Origin: Clostridia bacterium
GTDB lineage: Bacteria; Bacillota_A; Clostridia; Oscillospirales; CAG-272
NCBI GenBank assembly: GCA_017529175.1
Contig: JAFXNX010000067.1
Span: 1 to 12,729, forward strand
Length of the DNA stretch: 12,729 nt
Reading direction: 5' to 3'
Shown here: one piece after another, positions 1-7,070 of the stretch
How the letters are laid out: each line of letters opens with the position of its first letter
Position numbering within the stretch: position 1 is the stretch's first letter
Notes under the pieces: model-generated
What the model saw: only the letters and a program-made list of their open reading frames with translations
The model's database searches: none
What the model was told of the DNA's origin: nothing
Program-made: the position numbers and the translations under genes

Positions 1-126
1 AAAGAGGATATAACGGGGCACGCGTTCGATCCGTGCTGTTTCAGATACGTCGGGCGCTTTGCGGCGGAAACGATCCATCGCAAGGGATGGTGTCTTGAGG
101 AGTATCTGCTCGAGGATCCTACATAA
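1..126 (+). CDS. C-terminal end of an unidentified protein (partial)
   Basis: Frame 1 is open from the window edge to a TAA at 124-126, giving 41 residues that end in ...EEYLLEDPT. The fragment contains a Cys-Cys pair, several aromatic residues, and a charged tail. I do not recognise a family from so short a piece. It is believable as a real gene end because a strong rho-independent terminator follows 72 bases later on the same strand and no other frame explains the stretch. The gene converges on the glucokinase, so it is not in the same transcription unit. Whether it belongs to the same pathway cannot be told from here. Confidence 0.6.
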   Translation, partial: KEDITGHAFDPCCFRYVGRFAAETIHRKGWCLEEYLLEDPT

Positions 127-197
127 ATCAAGATTTGACTGCCGCGATCAGTGCAGAACGAAAAGCACCGCTTGAGACAAAATCCGAATAAAATGAG

Positions 198-246
198 AAT
201 CCGCAGGTTCTATTCTCCGTTTAAGGAGAAAATCCTGCGGATTTTT
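198..246 (+). terminator. Rho-independent terminator, probably bidirectional
   Basis: A perfect 10-base arm (198-207) pairs with 234-243. Inside it, a second 6-base helix (213-218 with 225-230) closes a 6-base loop, with a small internal loop between the two helices. A run of five T (242-246) follows on the + strand, so this ends the gene stopping at 126. Read on the minus strand, the same stem is followed by a T-rich tail (CTCATTTTATT), so it may also end the glucokinase transcript, whose stop lies about 60 bases away. The shared position between two converging genes supports this double use. Confidence 0.88.
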
Positions 247-306
247 CCATATTGTTTTTATGTGCTTTTCGTTGCGCTGATTACGGCAGCCCGTTTTTTT
301 CCGGCT

Positions 307-1275
307 TTATTTTCCGAGAGCGGCGGCGCCGATGATCCCCGCGTCGTTTCCGAGCTCGGCGATCTTCAGTTTGCACTGCGGAGTGTCGCCTCTCGAATAA
401 GTCTCGGCGAATACTTTTTCGGGAAGCATATTGAGAAGATACTCGCCCTCGCCGGAGATACCTCCGCCGATAGACAAAACTTCCGGCTGGAATATATTGA
501 TGATATTGACGAGACCGCAGACAAGACCGTCGATATACTTTTCGACGACTTCGCGCGCTACCTCGTCACCCTCTTTGCGAAGAGCGGCGAACGCGGTGCG
601 GCCGGAAACTCTCGCAAGGTTTCCTCCGATCATATCTTCCATTACCGTCTTGCGTCCCTGTTTGCGGCTTTGCTCGAGCACTTCTTTTGTCGTTTTGACA
701 AGTCCCGTCGCCGAGGAATAGGTTTCCCAACAGCCGAGTCTTCCGCAGGAGCAAGGTCTTCCGCCGCGCTCGATCACGATGTGGCCGAGCTCCGCGCCGG
801 CGCAGTTGAATCCCTTGTAAATCTGACCGTCGATGATGATACCGCCGCCGACGCCTGTCCCGAGCGTTATCATGACAGAATATCTCGTCCCCTTCGCGGC
901 GCCTGCGACAGATTCCGCTTTTGCGGCGGCGTTGGCGTCGTTTTCAATGTAGACTTTCTTGTATGTGCCGAGCTTGTTTACAAGGACGTCCGCCATTTTA
1001 TAATTTGTAAAAGGAAGATTGTTGGCGTAAAGGATCTGTCCGTTTTCGCTGTCGGCGCTTCCGGGAGTCGCTATTCCGATCGATTCTATATCGTCAAACG
1101 CGATGCCCGCTTCAGCGCAGAGCTTTTTGCAAAGAGACGCCATATCCCCCGTTATCTCGTCCGCGTGTCTGGACGCTCCGGTGGGAATGCTCATCTTCTT
1201 TATTATCTTGTAATTCCCGTCTACTATGCCCGCGGCGATGTTCGTTCCGCCGAGGTCGATACCAATACTGTACAT
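307..1275 (-). CDS. ROK-family glucokinase
   Basis: A 322-residue cytoplasmic sugar kinase of the ROK family, the usual length for the group. It would phosphorylate glucose (or a related hexose) with ATP to feed glycolysis. Visible motifs in order: the phosphate-binding DLGGTN at residues 7-12; ENDAN at 111-115, whose Asp113 is the expected catalytic base; GTGVGGG at 139-145; the ROK zinc site formed by His165 and Cys175, Cys177 and Cys182 in C-x-C-G-x-x-G-C; and a GGGISG loop near 270. There is no N-terminal winged-helix domain, so it is a kinase and not a ROK repressor. The start at 1275 is preferred over an in-frame ATG at 1368. An AAGGAAA ribosome site lies about 11 bases upstream of 1275, and the upstream extension would run through the gene's own consensus promoter. 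It is transcribed away from the sugar-uptake operon. The exact hexose cannot be read from the sequence. Confidence 0.93.
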   Translation of the reverse strand: MYSIGIDLGGTNIAAGIVDGNYKIIKKMSIPTGASRHADEITGDMASLCKKLCAEAGIAFDDIESIGIATPGSADSENGQILYANNLPFTNYKMADVLVNKLGTYKKVYIENDANAAAKAESVAGAAKGTRYSVMITLGTGVGGGIIIDGQIYKGFNCAGAELGHIVIERGGRPCSCGRLGCWETYSSATGLVKTTKEVLEQSRKQGRKTVMEDMIGGNLARVSGRTAFAALRKEGDEVAREVVEKYIDGLVCGLVNIINIFQPEVLSIGGGISGEGEYLLNMLPEKVFAETYSRGDTPQCKLKIAELGNDAGIIGAAALGK

Positions 1276-1336
1276 ATGCTGTGTTTTTCCTTTCGGTGTG
1301 CGTTTGGAGAGCGGCGCGAGCCGATTTCCGAAAAAT

Positions 1337-1365
1337 ATTATAGACTTCGCCGCCGCATTTGTCAA
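1337..1365 (-). promoter_or_regulatory. Sigma-A promoter of the glucokinase gene
   Basis: On the minus strand, TTGACA (1360-1365) and TATAAT (1337-1342) both match consensus exactly and are separated by 17 bases. The predicted transcription start is near 1330, which leaves a leader of about 55 bases before the ATG at 1275. The match is good enough to expect strong constitutive transcription unless a repressor acts here. It also decides the start codon of the gene. Confidence 0.88.
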
Positions 1366-1466
1366 CATATATTAAACGCTCCTTTTCGTTATAAAGACGA
1401 AGACTGCCGTCGCATTTTGCGCTTTATACGGCGTATTTGACGGTAATTGCGACTTGTTTACAAAAA

Positions 1467-1615
1467 ATTTACTTTTTTGTTCCGACGTGTCCGAAGCGGT
1501 CGCGACGTATTTGAGCACAGTTATTTTATGCAAAAATATAAAATAATAAGGCGTTTGACTTACGTGATCGGATCGGAAAGATGACACTGATGTAGTAAGC
1601 GATATTTACTTTTTT
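1467..1615 (+). repeat. Two exact copies of a 12-base motif
   Basis: ATTTACTTTTTT occurs at 1467-1478 and again at 1604-1615, starts 137 bases apart. The first 8 bases recur a third time at 1687-1694, as the right arm of the palindrome described in the next entry. Low complexity of the T-run makes some chance matching likely, but the shared ATTTACTT core suggests a possible protein-binding half-site. Confidence 0.4.
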
Positions 1616-1675
1616 AAATTGCAATTCTCATTTTGCAAAGCGACGGGTTTGATGAAAAAGCAGAGAATAACCACA

Positions 1676-1694
1676 AAGTAAATAATATTTACTT
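1676..1694. repeat. Perfect palindrome, possible operator
   Basis: AAGTAAAT (1676-1683), 3 spacer bases, then its exact reverse complement ATTTACTT (1687-1694). The 8-3-8 symmetry fits a dimeric transcription factor site. It is AT-only in the centre and not followed by a T-run, so it is unlikely to be a terminator. It sits about 150 bases upstream of the operon promoter. No regulator gene is visible in the window to pair with it. Confidence 0.4.
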
Positions 1695-1840
1695 ATCTTG
1701 AGGCCGTCCGAATAGGCGAAAAACCTTCGTTTATCTCCCCGGATTCTTATATTACGCGTGTAGATTTCGGCACGGGCAGAATAAGCGCAAAATACGTGCG
1801 ATACGGCTTTGCGCAAGGCGTTTCGGGGCGCCGAGGGAGG

Positions 1841-1869
1841 TTGACATCAAAACTTGCGTGTGATATTAT
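1841..1869 (+). promoter_or_regulatory. Strong sigma-A promoter of the uptake operon
   Basis: Perfect -35 TTGACA (1841-1846), 17-base spacer, and -10 TATTAT (1864-1869) preceded by the extended -10 TG at 1861-1862. Transcription should start near 1876, giving an untranslated leader of about 125 bases before the first operon gene at 2002. No other convincing promoter is seen between the operon genes. Confidence 0.85.
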
Positions 1870-1880
1870 ATATTATATCA
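1861..1880. promoter_or_regulatory. Imperfect palindrome over the -10 and start site
   Basis: TGATAT (1861-1866) and its reverse complement ATATCA (1875-1880) flank an AT-only near-symmetric centre. The element covers the -10 box and the likely start point, the classic place for a repressor site. Because any -10 region is AT-rich, the symmetry may be partly accidental. Confidence 0.3.
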
Positions 1881-1928
1881 AGGGGCGAGAGCTCCGGTAC
1901 AGATTCGTTCAAACTGCGGAAGAAGTTT

Positions 1929-1968
1929 ACCGCCGTGAAGGCGGTGGCGCCGAGCGGAAATACGGCGC
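1929..1968 (+). promoter_or_regulatory. Two tandem hairpins in the operon leader
   Basis: Hairpin one: ACCGCC (1929-1934), loop GTGAA, GGCGGT (1940-1945), a perfect 6-base stem. Hairpin two starts 2 bases later: GCGCCG (1947-1952), 10-base loop, CGGCGC (1963-1968), also perfect. Neither is followed by a T-run, so they are not terminators. They end 18 bases before the ribosome site and could stabilise the 5' end of the message or bind a protein. I do not recognise a riboswitch class. Confidence 0.45.
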
Positions 1969-2001
1969 GAACGAAGGACCACTCACAGGAGGAAAGATCA
2001 A

Positions 2002-5000
2002 ATGCGACACTCTCGGATTATGCGTTATCTTGCGGTACTGCTTGCCGTAATGACGCTGATCGGACCCGTATCGCTCAGAGCTGCCGATGACAAAACGGCG
2101 TCTGACGATTCGGAAGGTCTGGTGACGTTAAGTGAAGACCTCGTCTTCATATCGTACCAGGACTACAAAATGAAGTATCTCGATGTCGCTGACGAAAACG
2201 AGATCGAAGAAGCTCTTGAAAAAGCAAGAGCTACCGAATCTTTCTCGTTTTCCGCGGTAGATTACATCGAGGATACGGCGACCGCGGAGGTTGAAGTCAC
2301 AAATCACAACGGCAGGGACTGCCTGTCGATAGGTGAAGAAGGAACGGTCAGCTGGAAGTTCAACGTTCCGAAAGAGGGCTTCTATTCACTGTCGTTCAAC
2401 TATTGCAGCGATTCACAGCGCACGTCGAGTATAGAAAAGATCTTCTATATCAACGACAAAGTCCCGTTCCAGGAGACGAGATACGTAGCTCTCAGTAAAC
2501 TATGGGAGTACTCGTTCGCCGAAGGGTATACCGGAGAGGGAAAAGGACTTGATTCGCGCGAAGGAGCGTTTGAAAAAGACGCCGGCGGAAACGAGATCCG
2601 TCCGAAGTGCGTTTCCAACGCGCTCGTATGGCAGACTTACGTCATGCACGACCGCGACGGTTACATCAACGGTCCGTTCGAGTATTACCTGCGCGAAGGT
2701 GAGAACACCATAACGCTTGAGAGCGTAGGCGACACCTGCTATATCGACGAGTTCACCTTCGGACCTATCTCTGAAACGATAGATTATGAAGAATACTGCG
2801 AACTCCATAAGAATGCGACGGAGCCGGAAGGCGTGGAGCCCGTTTACATAAACGCCGAGATCCCCGCCGCGACTTCTGATTTTACGATCTATCCCGCGAC
2901 GGACCATACGTCCGCCATCAGCGAGCCGCAGGACGCGACTCTGACTGTCTTCAACACGATCGGCGGAGACAAGTGGCTGACGAACGGTCAGTGGGTAAAA
3001 TATAAATTCAATATTGAAAAGGCGGGTCTTTATACAATCTGCCCGAGATTCAAACAGTCGATAAACGACGGTATATTCTCGTCGAGAAAGCTCAAGATCG
3101 ACGGAGAGATCCCGTTTGACGAAGCGTCGTCCATAAGATTCGCTTACGACGGAGACTGGCAGATAGGTCCCCTTTCAGACGACAACGGAGAAGTATTCAA
3201 GTTTTATTTCGACGAAGGCGAGCACACGATAGAATTTGAGGCGTGCCTCGGCGATATGAGCGAGATACTTCAACAGGCGACGATAATCAAGGACAGCCTC
3301 AACTCGGACTACATCGAGTTTTCCAAGCTGACGGGTCAGGATCCTGACGTCAACCGTGACTACGGATTCATGAGAATAATGCCCGACACGGTGGCTGACC
3401 TCTCGATAAGAAGCACGGAGCTCAAGATAATCATGTCGAACGTCAACCAGACGAGCGGCATCAAGAGCGAGAGCACCGCGACTCTTGAGACGATGATAGA
3501 ACTGCTCCGTAAGATGGGCGCGGACGAGACGAAGATCGCCTCCAACATGACCGATTTTCAGAGCCAGATATCGACGTTCGGTACGTGGATCTCGAATATG
3601 GCGAGTCAGCCGCTTGAGCTCGACTATATACTTATCCAGCCGGAAAGCGCTGAGATCCCGGATGCGGACGCAAACTTCTTCCAGTCATTGTTTTATGAAA
3701 TAAAGAAATTCTTTGCCAGCTTCTTCGCCGACTACGATACGATCACCGACGACGAAGGAGAAAACGCGTACGTTGGCAATCTGACTGTATGGACTACCGC
3801 CGGACGCGAGCAGGCAACGATAACGAATACGATCATCAAAAACGGATTCACGAGCGAGACGAACGTTCTGGTAACGCTCAAGCTTGTCGCCGCCGGCACC
3901 CTGATACCGGCTATTCTGGCGGGGACCGCCCCCGACGTCACGATCGACGCCATGGCGCCGCTTGAATACGCGATCAGAGGAGCCGCGCTCCCGCTCGACG
4001 ACTTCGACACCTTCGACGAGGTGACGGCGAGATTCACCGAATCCGCAATGGTATCGCTCAGACTGTACGGAAAAACATACGCGATACCGGTCACAATGGG
4101 ACTTCCCGTAATGTTCTACAGATCGGATATCCTCGCCGACCTCGGTATTTCCGTACCGGAGACGTGGGACGACCTGATGAGCATAGTCCCTGTCCTCCAG
4201 TTCAACAAGATGGACATAGGCGTTGCGTTCGACTTCCCCACGTTCGTGTTCCAGAACGGAGCGAACTGGTGGAAAGACGACGGTATGAGGATAGCGTATG
4301 ACGAAAACGCCACGCTCGACGCCTTTGAAACATTATGTAACTACTTTACACAATATTCTCTCCCGGTCGCATTCGACGGCGTAACGAGAATGAAGATGGG
4401 CGAGATGCCGATATTCATCGGTCCTTATATCACATACAATCAGATGGTAGTATCCGCTCCCGAGATCTCGGGACTCTGGACGTTTGCGCAGTGCCCGGGC
4501 GTCAGAAAGGTCGATGAGAACGGAAACGAATACGTCGACCATTCGGTCGCGACGACGGCGACCGGTATCATCATGCCGAAGACGGCGAGGGATCGCGAGC
4601 TTGCGTGGGACTTTATCGACTGGTACACCGGCAAGGATCCTCAGGTCGACTTCAGCAACGAGATGGTCGCGATCCTCGGTCCTTCCGCAAAGCAGCCGGT
4701 CGCTAATCTGGAAGCGTTCGACTCGTTGCCGTGGACTTCGAAGGAGAGGGAAGTCCTGATGGATTCCTTCTACGCGTCAAAGTGCAACGCCGTATATCCC
4801 GGAGACTACATCGTAGCGAGATATTTCAACTTCGCGTTCCGTAAAGCGTACAACGACGGCGCCGATCCTTCCGATTCACTCCTCGAATACGTATCGGCGA
4901 TCAATACGGAACTCTCCCGTAAGAGAAAAGAATTCGGACTTATGACCGCGGAAGAGTGGGATCCGATCAAAGAATACACCGGACTTGATTCTTACTACGA

Positions 5001-5175
5001 TACGACCGACGGAAAGAAGTCCTGGATGGAGTTCGCCGAAGAAAACGGCATCGAAGATTACAAGAGCTGGATGAGCGATCACGGCATCAGCGCTGAGAAT
5101 TATGTGGAGTGGACGAAGCTTCGCAAAGACGGAGAAACGGATCTTTCATATAAAGACTGGGTCGAAAGTCAGTGA
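2002..5175 (+). CDS. ABC transporter solute-binding protein with two N-terminal CBM-like domains
   Basis: A 1057-residue exported sugar-binding protein, more than twice the usual 400-450 residues. Residues 1-27 form a signal peptide (hydrophobic 8-22, likely cut after LRA). There is no lipobox Cys, unlike most Gram-positive binding proteins. Residues about 80-256 and 290-440 look like two CBM6/35-type beta-sandwiches, each with a W/YxF entry strand, a 'GxYxL' turn, an IND/IDG-x-PF hairpin and a 'xEGExTI' strand. A mostly helical linker (470-570) follows. The family 1 solute-binding (SBP_bac_1) domain spans about 590-975, with 'LTVWT', 'GTAPDV' (641-646), 'YAIPVTMGLPVMFYR' (693-707), 'SVPETWDDL' and 'WDFIDWYTG' typical of the family. 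A tail (1000-1057) repeats Trp-containing units. The ATG at 2002 has AGGAGG at 1987-1992. First gene of the operon, followed by its likely permease partners. The ligand is probably an oligosaccharide; its identity is unknown. Confidence 0.88.
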   Translation: MRHSRIMRYLAVLLAVMTLIGPVSLRAADDKTASDDSEGLVTLSEDLVFISYQDYKMKYLDVADENEIEEALEKARATESFSFSAVDYIEDTATAEVEVTNHNGRDCLSIGEEGTVSWKFNVPKEGFYSLSFNYCSDSQRTSSIEKIFYINDKVPFQETRYVALSKLWEYSFAEGYTGEGKGLDSREGAFEKDAGGNEIRPKCVSNALVWQTYVMHDRDGYINGPFEYYLREGENTITLESVGDTCYIDEFTFGPISETIDYEEYCELHKNATEPEGVEPVYINAEIPAATSDFTIYPATDHTSAISEPQDATLTVFNTIGGDKWLTNGQWVKYKFNIEKAGLYTICPRFKQSINDGIFSSRKLKIDGEIPFDEASSIRFAYDGDWQIGPLSDDNGEVFKFYFDEGEHTIEFEACLGDMSEILQQATIIKDSLNSDYIEFSKLTGQDPDVNRDYGFMRIMPDTVADLSIRSTELKIIMSNVNQTSGIKSESTATLETMIELLRKMGADETKIASNMTDFQSQISTFGTWISNMASQPLELDYILIQPESAEIPDADANFFQSLFYEIKKFFASFFADYDTITDDEGENAYVGNLTVWTTAGREQATITNTIIKNGFTSETNVLVTLKLVAAGTLIPAILAGTAPDVTIDAMAPLEYAIRGAALPLDDFDTFDEVTARFTESAMVSLRLYGKTYAIPVTMGLPVMFYRSDILADLGISVPETWDDLMSIVPVLQFNKMDIGVAFDFPTFVFQNGANWWKDDGMRIAYDENATLDAFETLCNYFTQYSLPVAFDGVTRMKMGEMPIFIGPYITYNQMVVSAPEISGLWTFAQCPGVRKVDENGNEYVDHSVATTATGIIMPKTARDRELAWDFIDWYTGKDPQVDFSNEMVAILGPSAKQPVANLEAFDSLPWTSKEREVLMDSFYASKCNAVYPGDYIVARYFNFAFRKAYNDGADPSDSLLEYVSAINTELSRKRKEFGLMTAEEWDPIKEYTGLDSYYDTTDGKKSWMEFAEENGIEDYKSWMSDHGISAENYVEWTKLRKDGETDLSYKDWVESQ

Positions 5176-5226
5176 ACGGTATGACTGACGGATCACTCAA
5201 AATTCAAAGTAAGGAGAAAATCGACA

Positions 5227-6171
5227 ATGTCAAATAAAGTCAAAGTTGACGTCGATCGCAGAGAAATGACGAAGCTGCAGTGGACGTGGCATCTGATGAA
5301 GCAGAACTGGGTCGGATACGCCTTCGTTATGCCGTTCATGATACTGTTTCTGCTGTTCAGCGTGATCCCCGTCGTCGCGTCATTGTTTTTGAGCTTGACT
5401 TCATACAACCTGATACAGGCGCCTCGCTGGGTCGGCTTCAGTAACTATATCAATATGTTTCTCAACGACGACTATTTTATGACGGGACTTAAAAACACCC
5501 TGATCTTCGCGGTAGCGACAGGTCCCGGATCGTTTTTCCTTTCGTTCGTAGTCGCATGGTTCATAAATCAGCTTCAGCCTAAGGCAAGAGCTCTTATGAC
5601 GCTTATATTCTACGCGCCGTCGCTTACAGGCGCGACAGCGTTCACGATATTCCTCGTGTTCTTCGCGGGAGACGCTCACGGTTACCTCAACGGTTGGCTG
5701 CTTAAAGTGGGGCTGATCGACGCGCCGGTGCTCTGGCTAAACGATACGAGATATATCATGCCTATCTGTATAGGTATTGCGCTGTGGATGTCGCTCGGTA
5801 CCGCGTTCCTTTCGTTCATCGCCGGACTTCAGGGCGTCGATCACGCACAGTACGAAGCCGGAGCGGTGGACGGTATTACGAACAGGTGGCAGGAGCTCTG
5901 GTACATCACCCTGCCCAATATGAAAGACCACCTTATGTTCGGTGCGGTAATGTCGATAACAGGCGCTTTCGGATTCGGCGCGATCGTTACGACTCTTGCG
6001 GGTAACCCGCCGACGGATTACGTCGGTTATACTCTGTCGCACCATTTCGAGGAGTACGCAAGCAACAGGTGGGAGTACGGGTATGCGTCCGCTATAGCGC
6101 TCGTGATATTCCTCTTGTCGTTCGGTTCCAACATTCTTGTCAACAAGATGTTGAAGAAAGTGGGGCAGTGA
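5227..6171 (+). CDS. Sugar ABC transporter permease, MalF/UgpA type
   Basis: A 314-residue integral membrane protein of the binding-protein-dependent (CUT1) importer family. Six membrane segments can be placed at about 31-55, 90-113, 123-147, 176-200, 236-258 and 285-305. The cytoplasmic EAA loop that docks to the ATPase is clear at 210-231: EAGAVDG, then 'ITLP'. The charged N-terminus (about 30 residues) is short, so it lacks the extra segments of enteric MalF. An AAGGAG ribosome site lies at 5211-5216. The 51-base gap from the binding-protein gene holds no hairpin, so both should be on one message. It would form the translocation channel with the next gene product. No ATPase gene is present in the window; many Bacillota sugar importers share an MsmK-type ATPase encoded elsewhere. 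Confidence 0.94.
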   Translation: MSNKVKVDVDRREMTKLQWTWHLMKQNWVGYAFVMPFMILFLLFSVIPVVASLFLSLTSYNLIQAPRWVGFSNYINMFLNDDYFMTGLKNTLIFAVATGPGSFFLSFVVAWFINQLQPKARALMTLIFYAPSLTGATAFTIFLVFFAGDAHGYLNGWLLKVGLIDAPVLWLNDTRYIMPICIGIALWMSLGTAFLSFIAGLQGVDHAQYEAGAVDGITNRWQELWYITLPNMKDHLMFGAVMSITGAFGFGAIVTTLAGNPPTDYVGYTLSHHFEEYASNRWEYGYASAIALVIFLLSFGSNILVNKMLKKVGQ

Positions 6172-6172
6172 T

Positions 6173-7054
6173 ATGGCAAGAGTAAAAAAGCTTAGAACGT
6201 CAAATCACCGCGTCGTTCTTAACAGGTCGCGCGGAGGAGATACTGCGATAAATCTGGTCCTCCTCGTACTCGGACTTGTAATGGCGCTTCCTATGTACCT
6301 TATTATAATCAACTCGCTGAAGCCGCTGAACGAACTGTTCCTCTATCCGCCGAGATTCTACGTAACGAATCCGACGTGGGACAATTTCAAGAGTCTGTTC
6401 TCGCTGCTTTCAACGACATGGGTACCTTTCTCAAGATACGTATTTAACACGGTGTTCATTTCGGTCGCGGGAGTTTTCGGAAACATGGTCCTCTCCTCGC
6501 TCGGCGCTTATGCGCTCTCGAAAATGAAATTCCCGGGAAGCAAATTCTTCTTCAAACTTATCGTATATTCGCTCATGTTCCCCGCAACGGTCGCAGGTAT
6601 CGTTCAGTTTATCATCATAAGCAAGATCGGACTTATGGATACATATTGGGCGCTGATTATCCCCGCGTGGGGCAGTTCGACCGGTATCTTCCTTATGAAA
6701 CAGTTCATGGAGTCGAATATCACGGATGCGGTGCTTGAATCGGCGCGTCTTGACGGCGCCTCGGAGTTCAGGATCTTCTGGACTATCGCGATGCCGATGG
6801 TCAAGCCCGCGTGGCTGACGCTGATAATCTTCTCGTTCCAGGGACTCTGGAACATGGGAGCGTCGGTATATATCCAGAGCGAACAGCTCAAGACATTCCC
6901 GTGCGCGGTCAATCAGATACTGACTGCCGGTATCGTAAGATCCGGAGCTACAGCGGCGTCTTCTTTGATACTTATGATCGTACCTATCCTGGTATTCGTC
7001 ATCAATCAAAGCAAGGTCGTCGAAACGATGGGCTCCAGCGGTATGAAAGACTGA
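6173..7054 (+). CDS. Sugar ABC transporter permease, MalG/UgpE type
   Basis: A 293-residue partner permease of the CUT1 sugar importer family, at the usual length. Membrane segments lie at about 26-48, 91-113, 126-150, 157-178, 213-232 and 262-278. 'INSLKP' follows the first segment, as in carbohydrate permeases of this type. The EAA loop lies at 188-211 (LESARLDGAS, then 'IAMP'). The C-terminal 'VVETMGSSGMKD' matches the conserved tail of MalG-like subunits. The ATG follows the previous stop codon by one base, so translation is probably coupled and the two subunits made in equal amounts. Only a weak GTGGGG ribosome site is seen, inside the upstream gene. Confidence 0.94.
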   Translation: MARVKKLRTSNHRVVLNRSRGGDTAINLVLLVLGLVMALPMYLIIINSLKPLNELFLYPPRFYVTNPTWDNFKSLFSLLSTTWVPFSRYVFNTVFISVAGVFGNMVLSSLGAYALSKMKFPGSKFFFKLIVYSLMFPATVAGIVQFIIISKIGLMDTYWALIIPAWGSSTGIFLMKQFMESNITDAVLESARLDGASEFRIFWTIAMPMVKPAWLTLIIFSFQGLWNMGASVYIQSEQLKTFPCAVNQILTAGIVRSGATAASSLILMIVPILVFVINQSKVVETMGSSGMKD

Positions 7055-7070
7055 GAGGAGGGACGGCAAA

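Larger units (their letters stand above)
1366..1840. other. Gene-free AT-rich intergenic region between divergent promoters
   Basis: About 475 bases lie between the two divergent promoters. The short open frames here (for example on the minus strand at 1372-1587 and 1628-1816) have no ribosome site that I can see and no recognisable protein features. I see no RNA gene. What it does hold is a set of ATTTACTT repeats and a palindrome, listed separately. The length is generous for a divergent promoter region, so it may carry regulator binding sites. Confidence 0.6.

Noticed and set aside
1276..1368. 31-residue N-terminal extension of the glucokinase from an ATG at 1368.
   Set aside because: The region contains the consensus promoter, so it would lie upstream of the transcript. 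The family starts at the 'IGIDLGGTN' segment, and a ribosome site precedes the ATG at 1275.
151..1440. Long + strand open frame of 429 codons across the glucokinase gene.
   Set aside because: It is antisense to a clear ROK kinase with all family motifs, has a Arg/Cys-rich composition typical of shadow frames, and would have to cross the terminator at 198-246.
1511..1542. Promoter-like TTGAGC followed by an AAATAT/TATAAA stretch on the + strand.
   Set aside because: The -35 is imperfect, the spacing to the better -10 is 20 bases, and no gene follows before the much stronger promoter at 1841.
1372..1816. Small minus-strand open frames (1372-1587 and 1628-1816) in the intergenic region.
   Set aside because: No ribosome binding site, no recognisable protein pattern, and the composition looks like translated AT-rich non-coding DNA.
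1796..2090. Short + strand frames covering the operon leader (1796-2050, 1854-2090).
   Set aside because: They overlap the promoter and the start of the binding-protein gene, and lack their own ribosome sites. The second begins upstream of the predicted transcription start.
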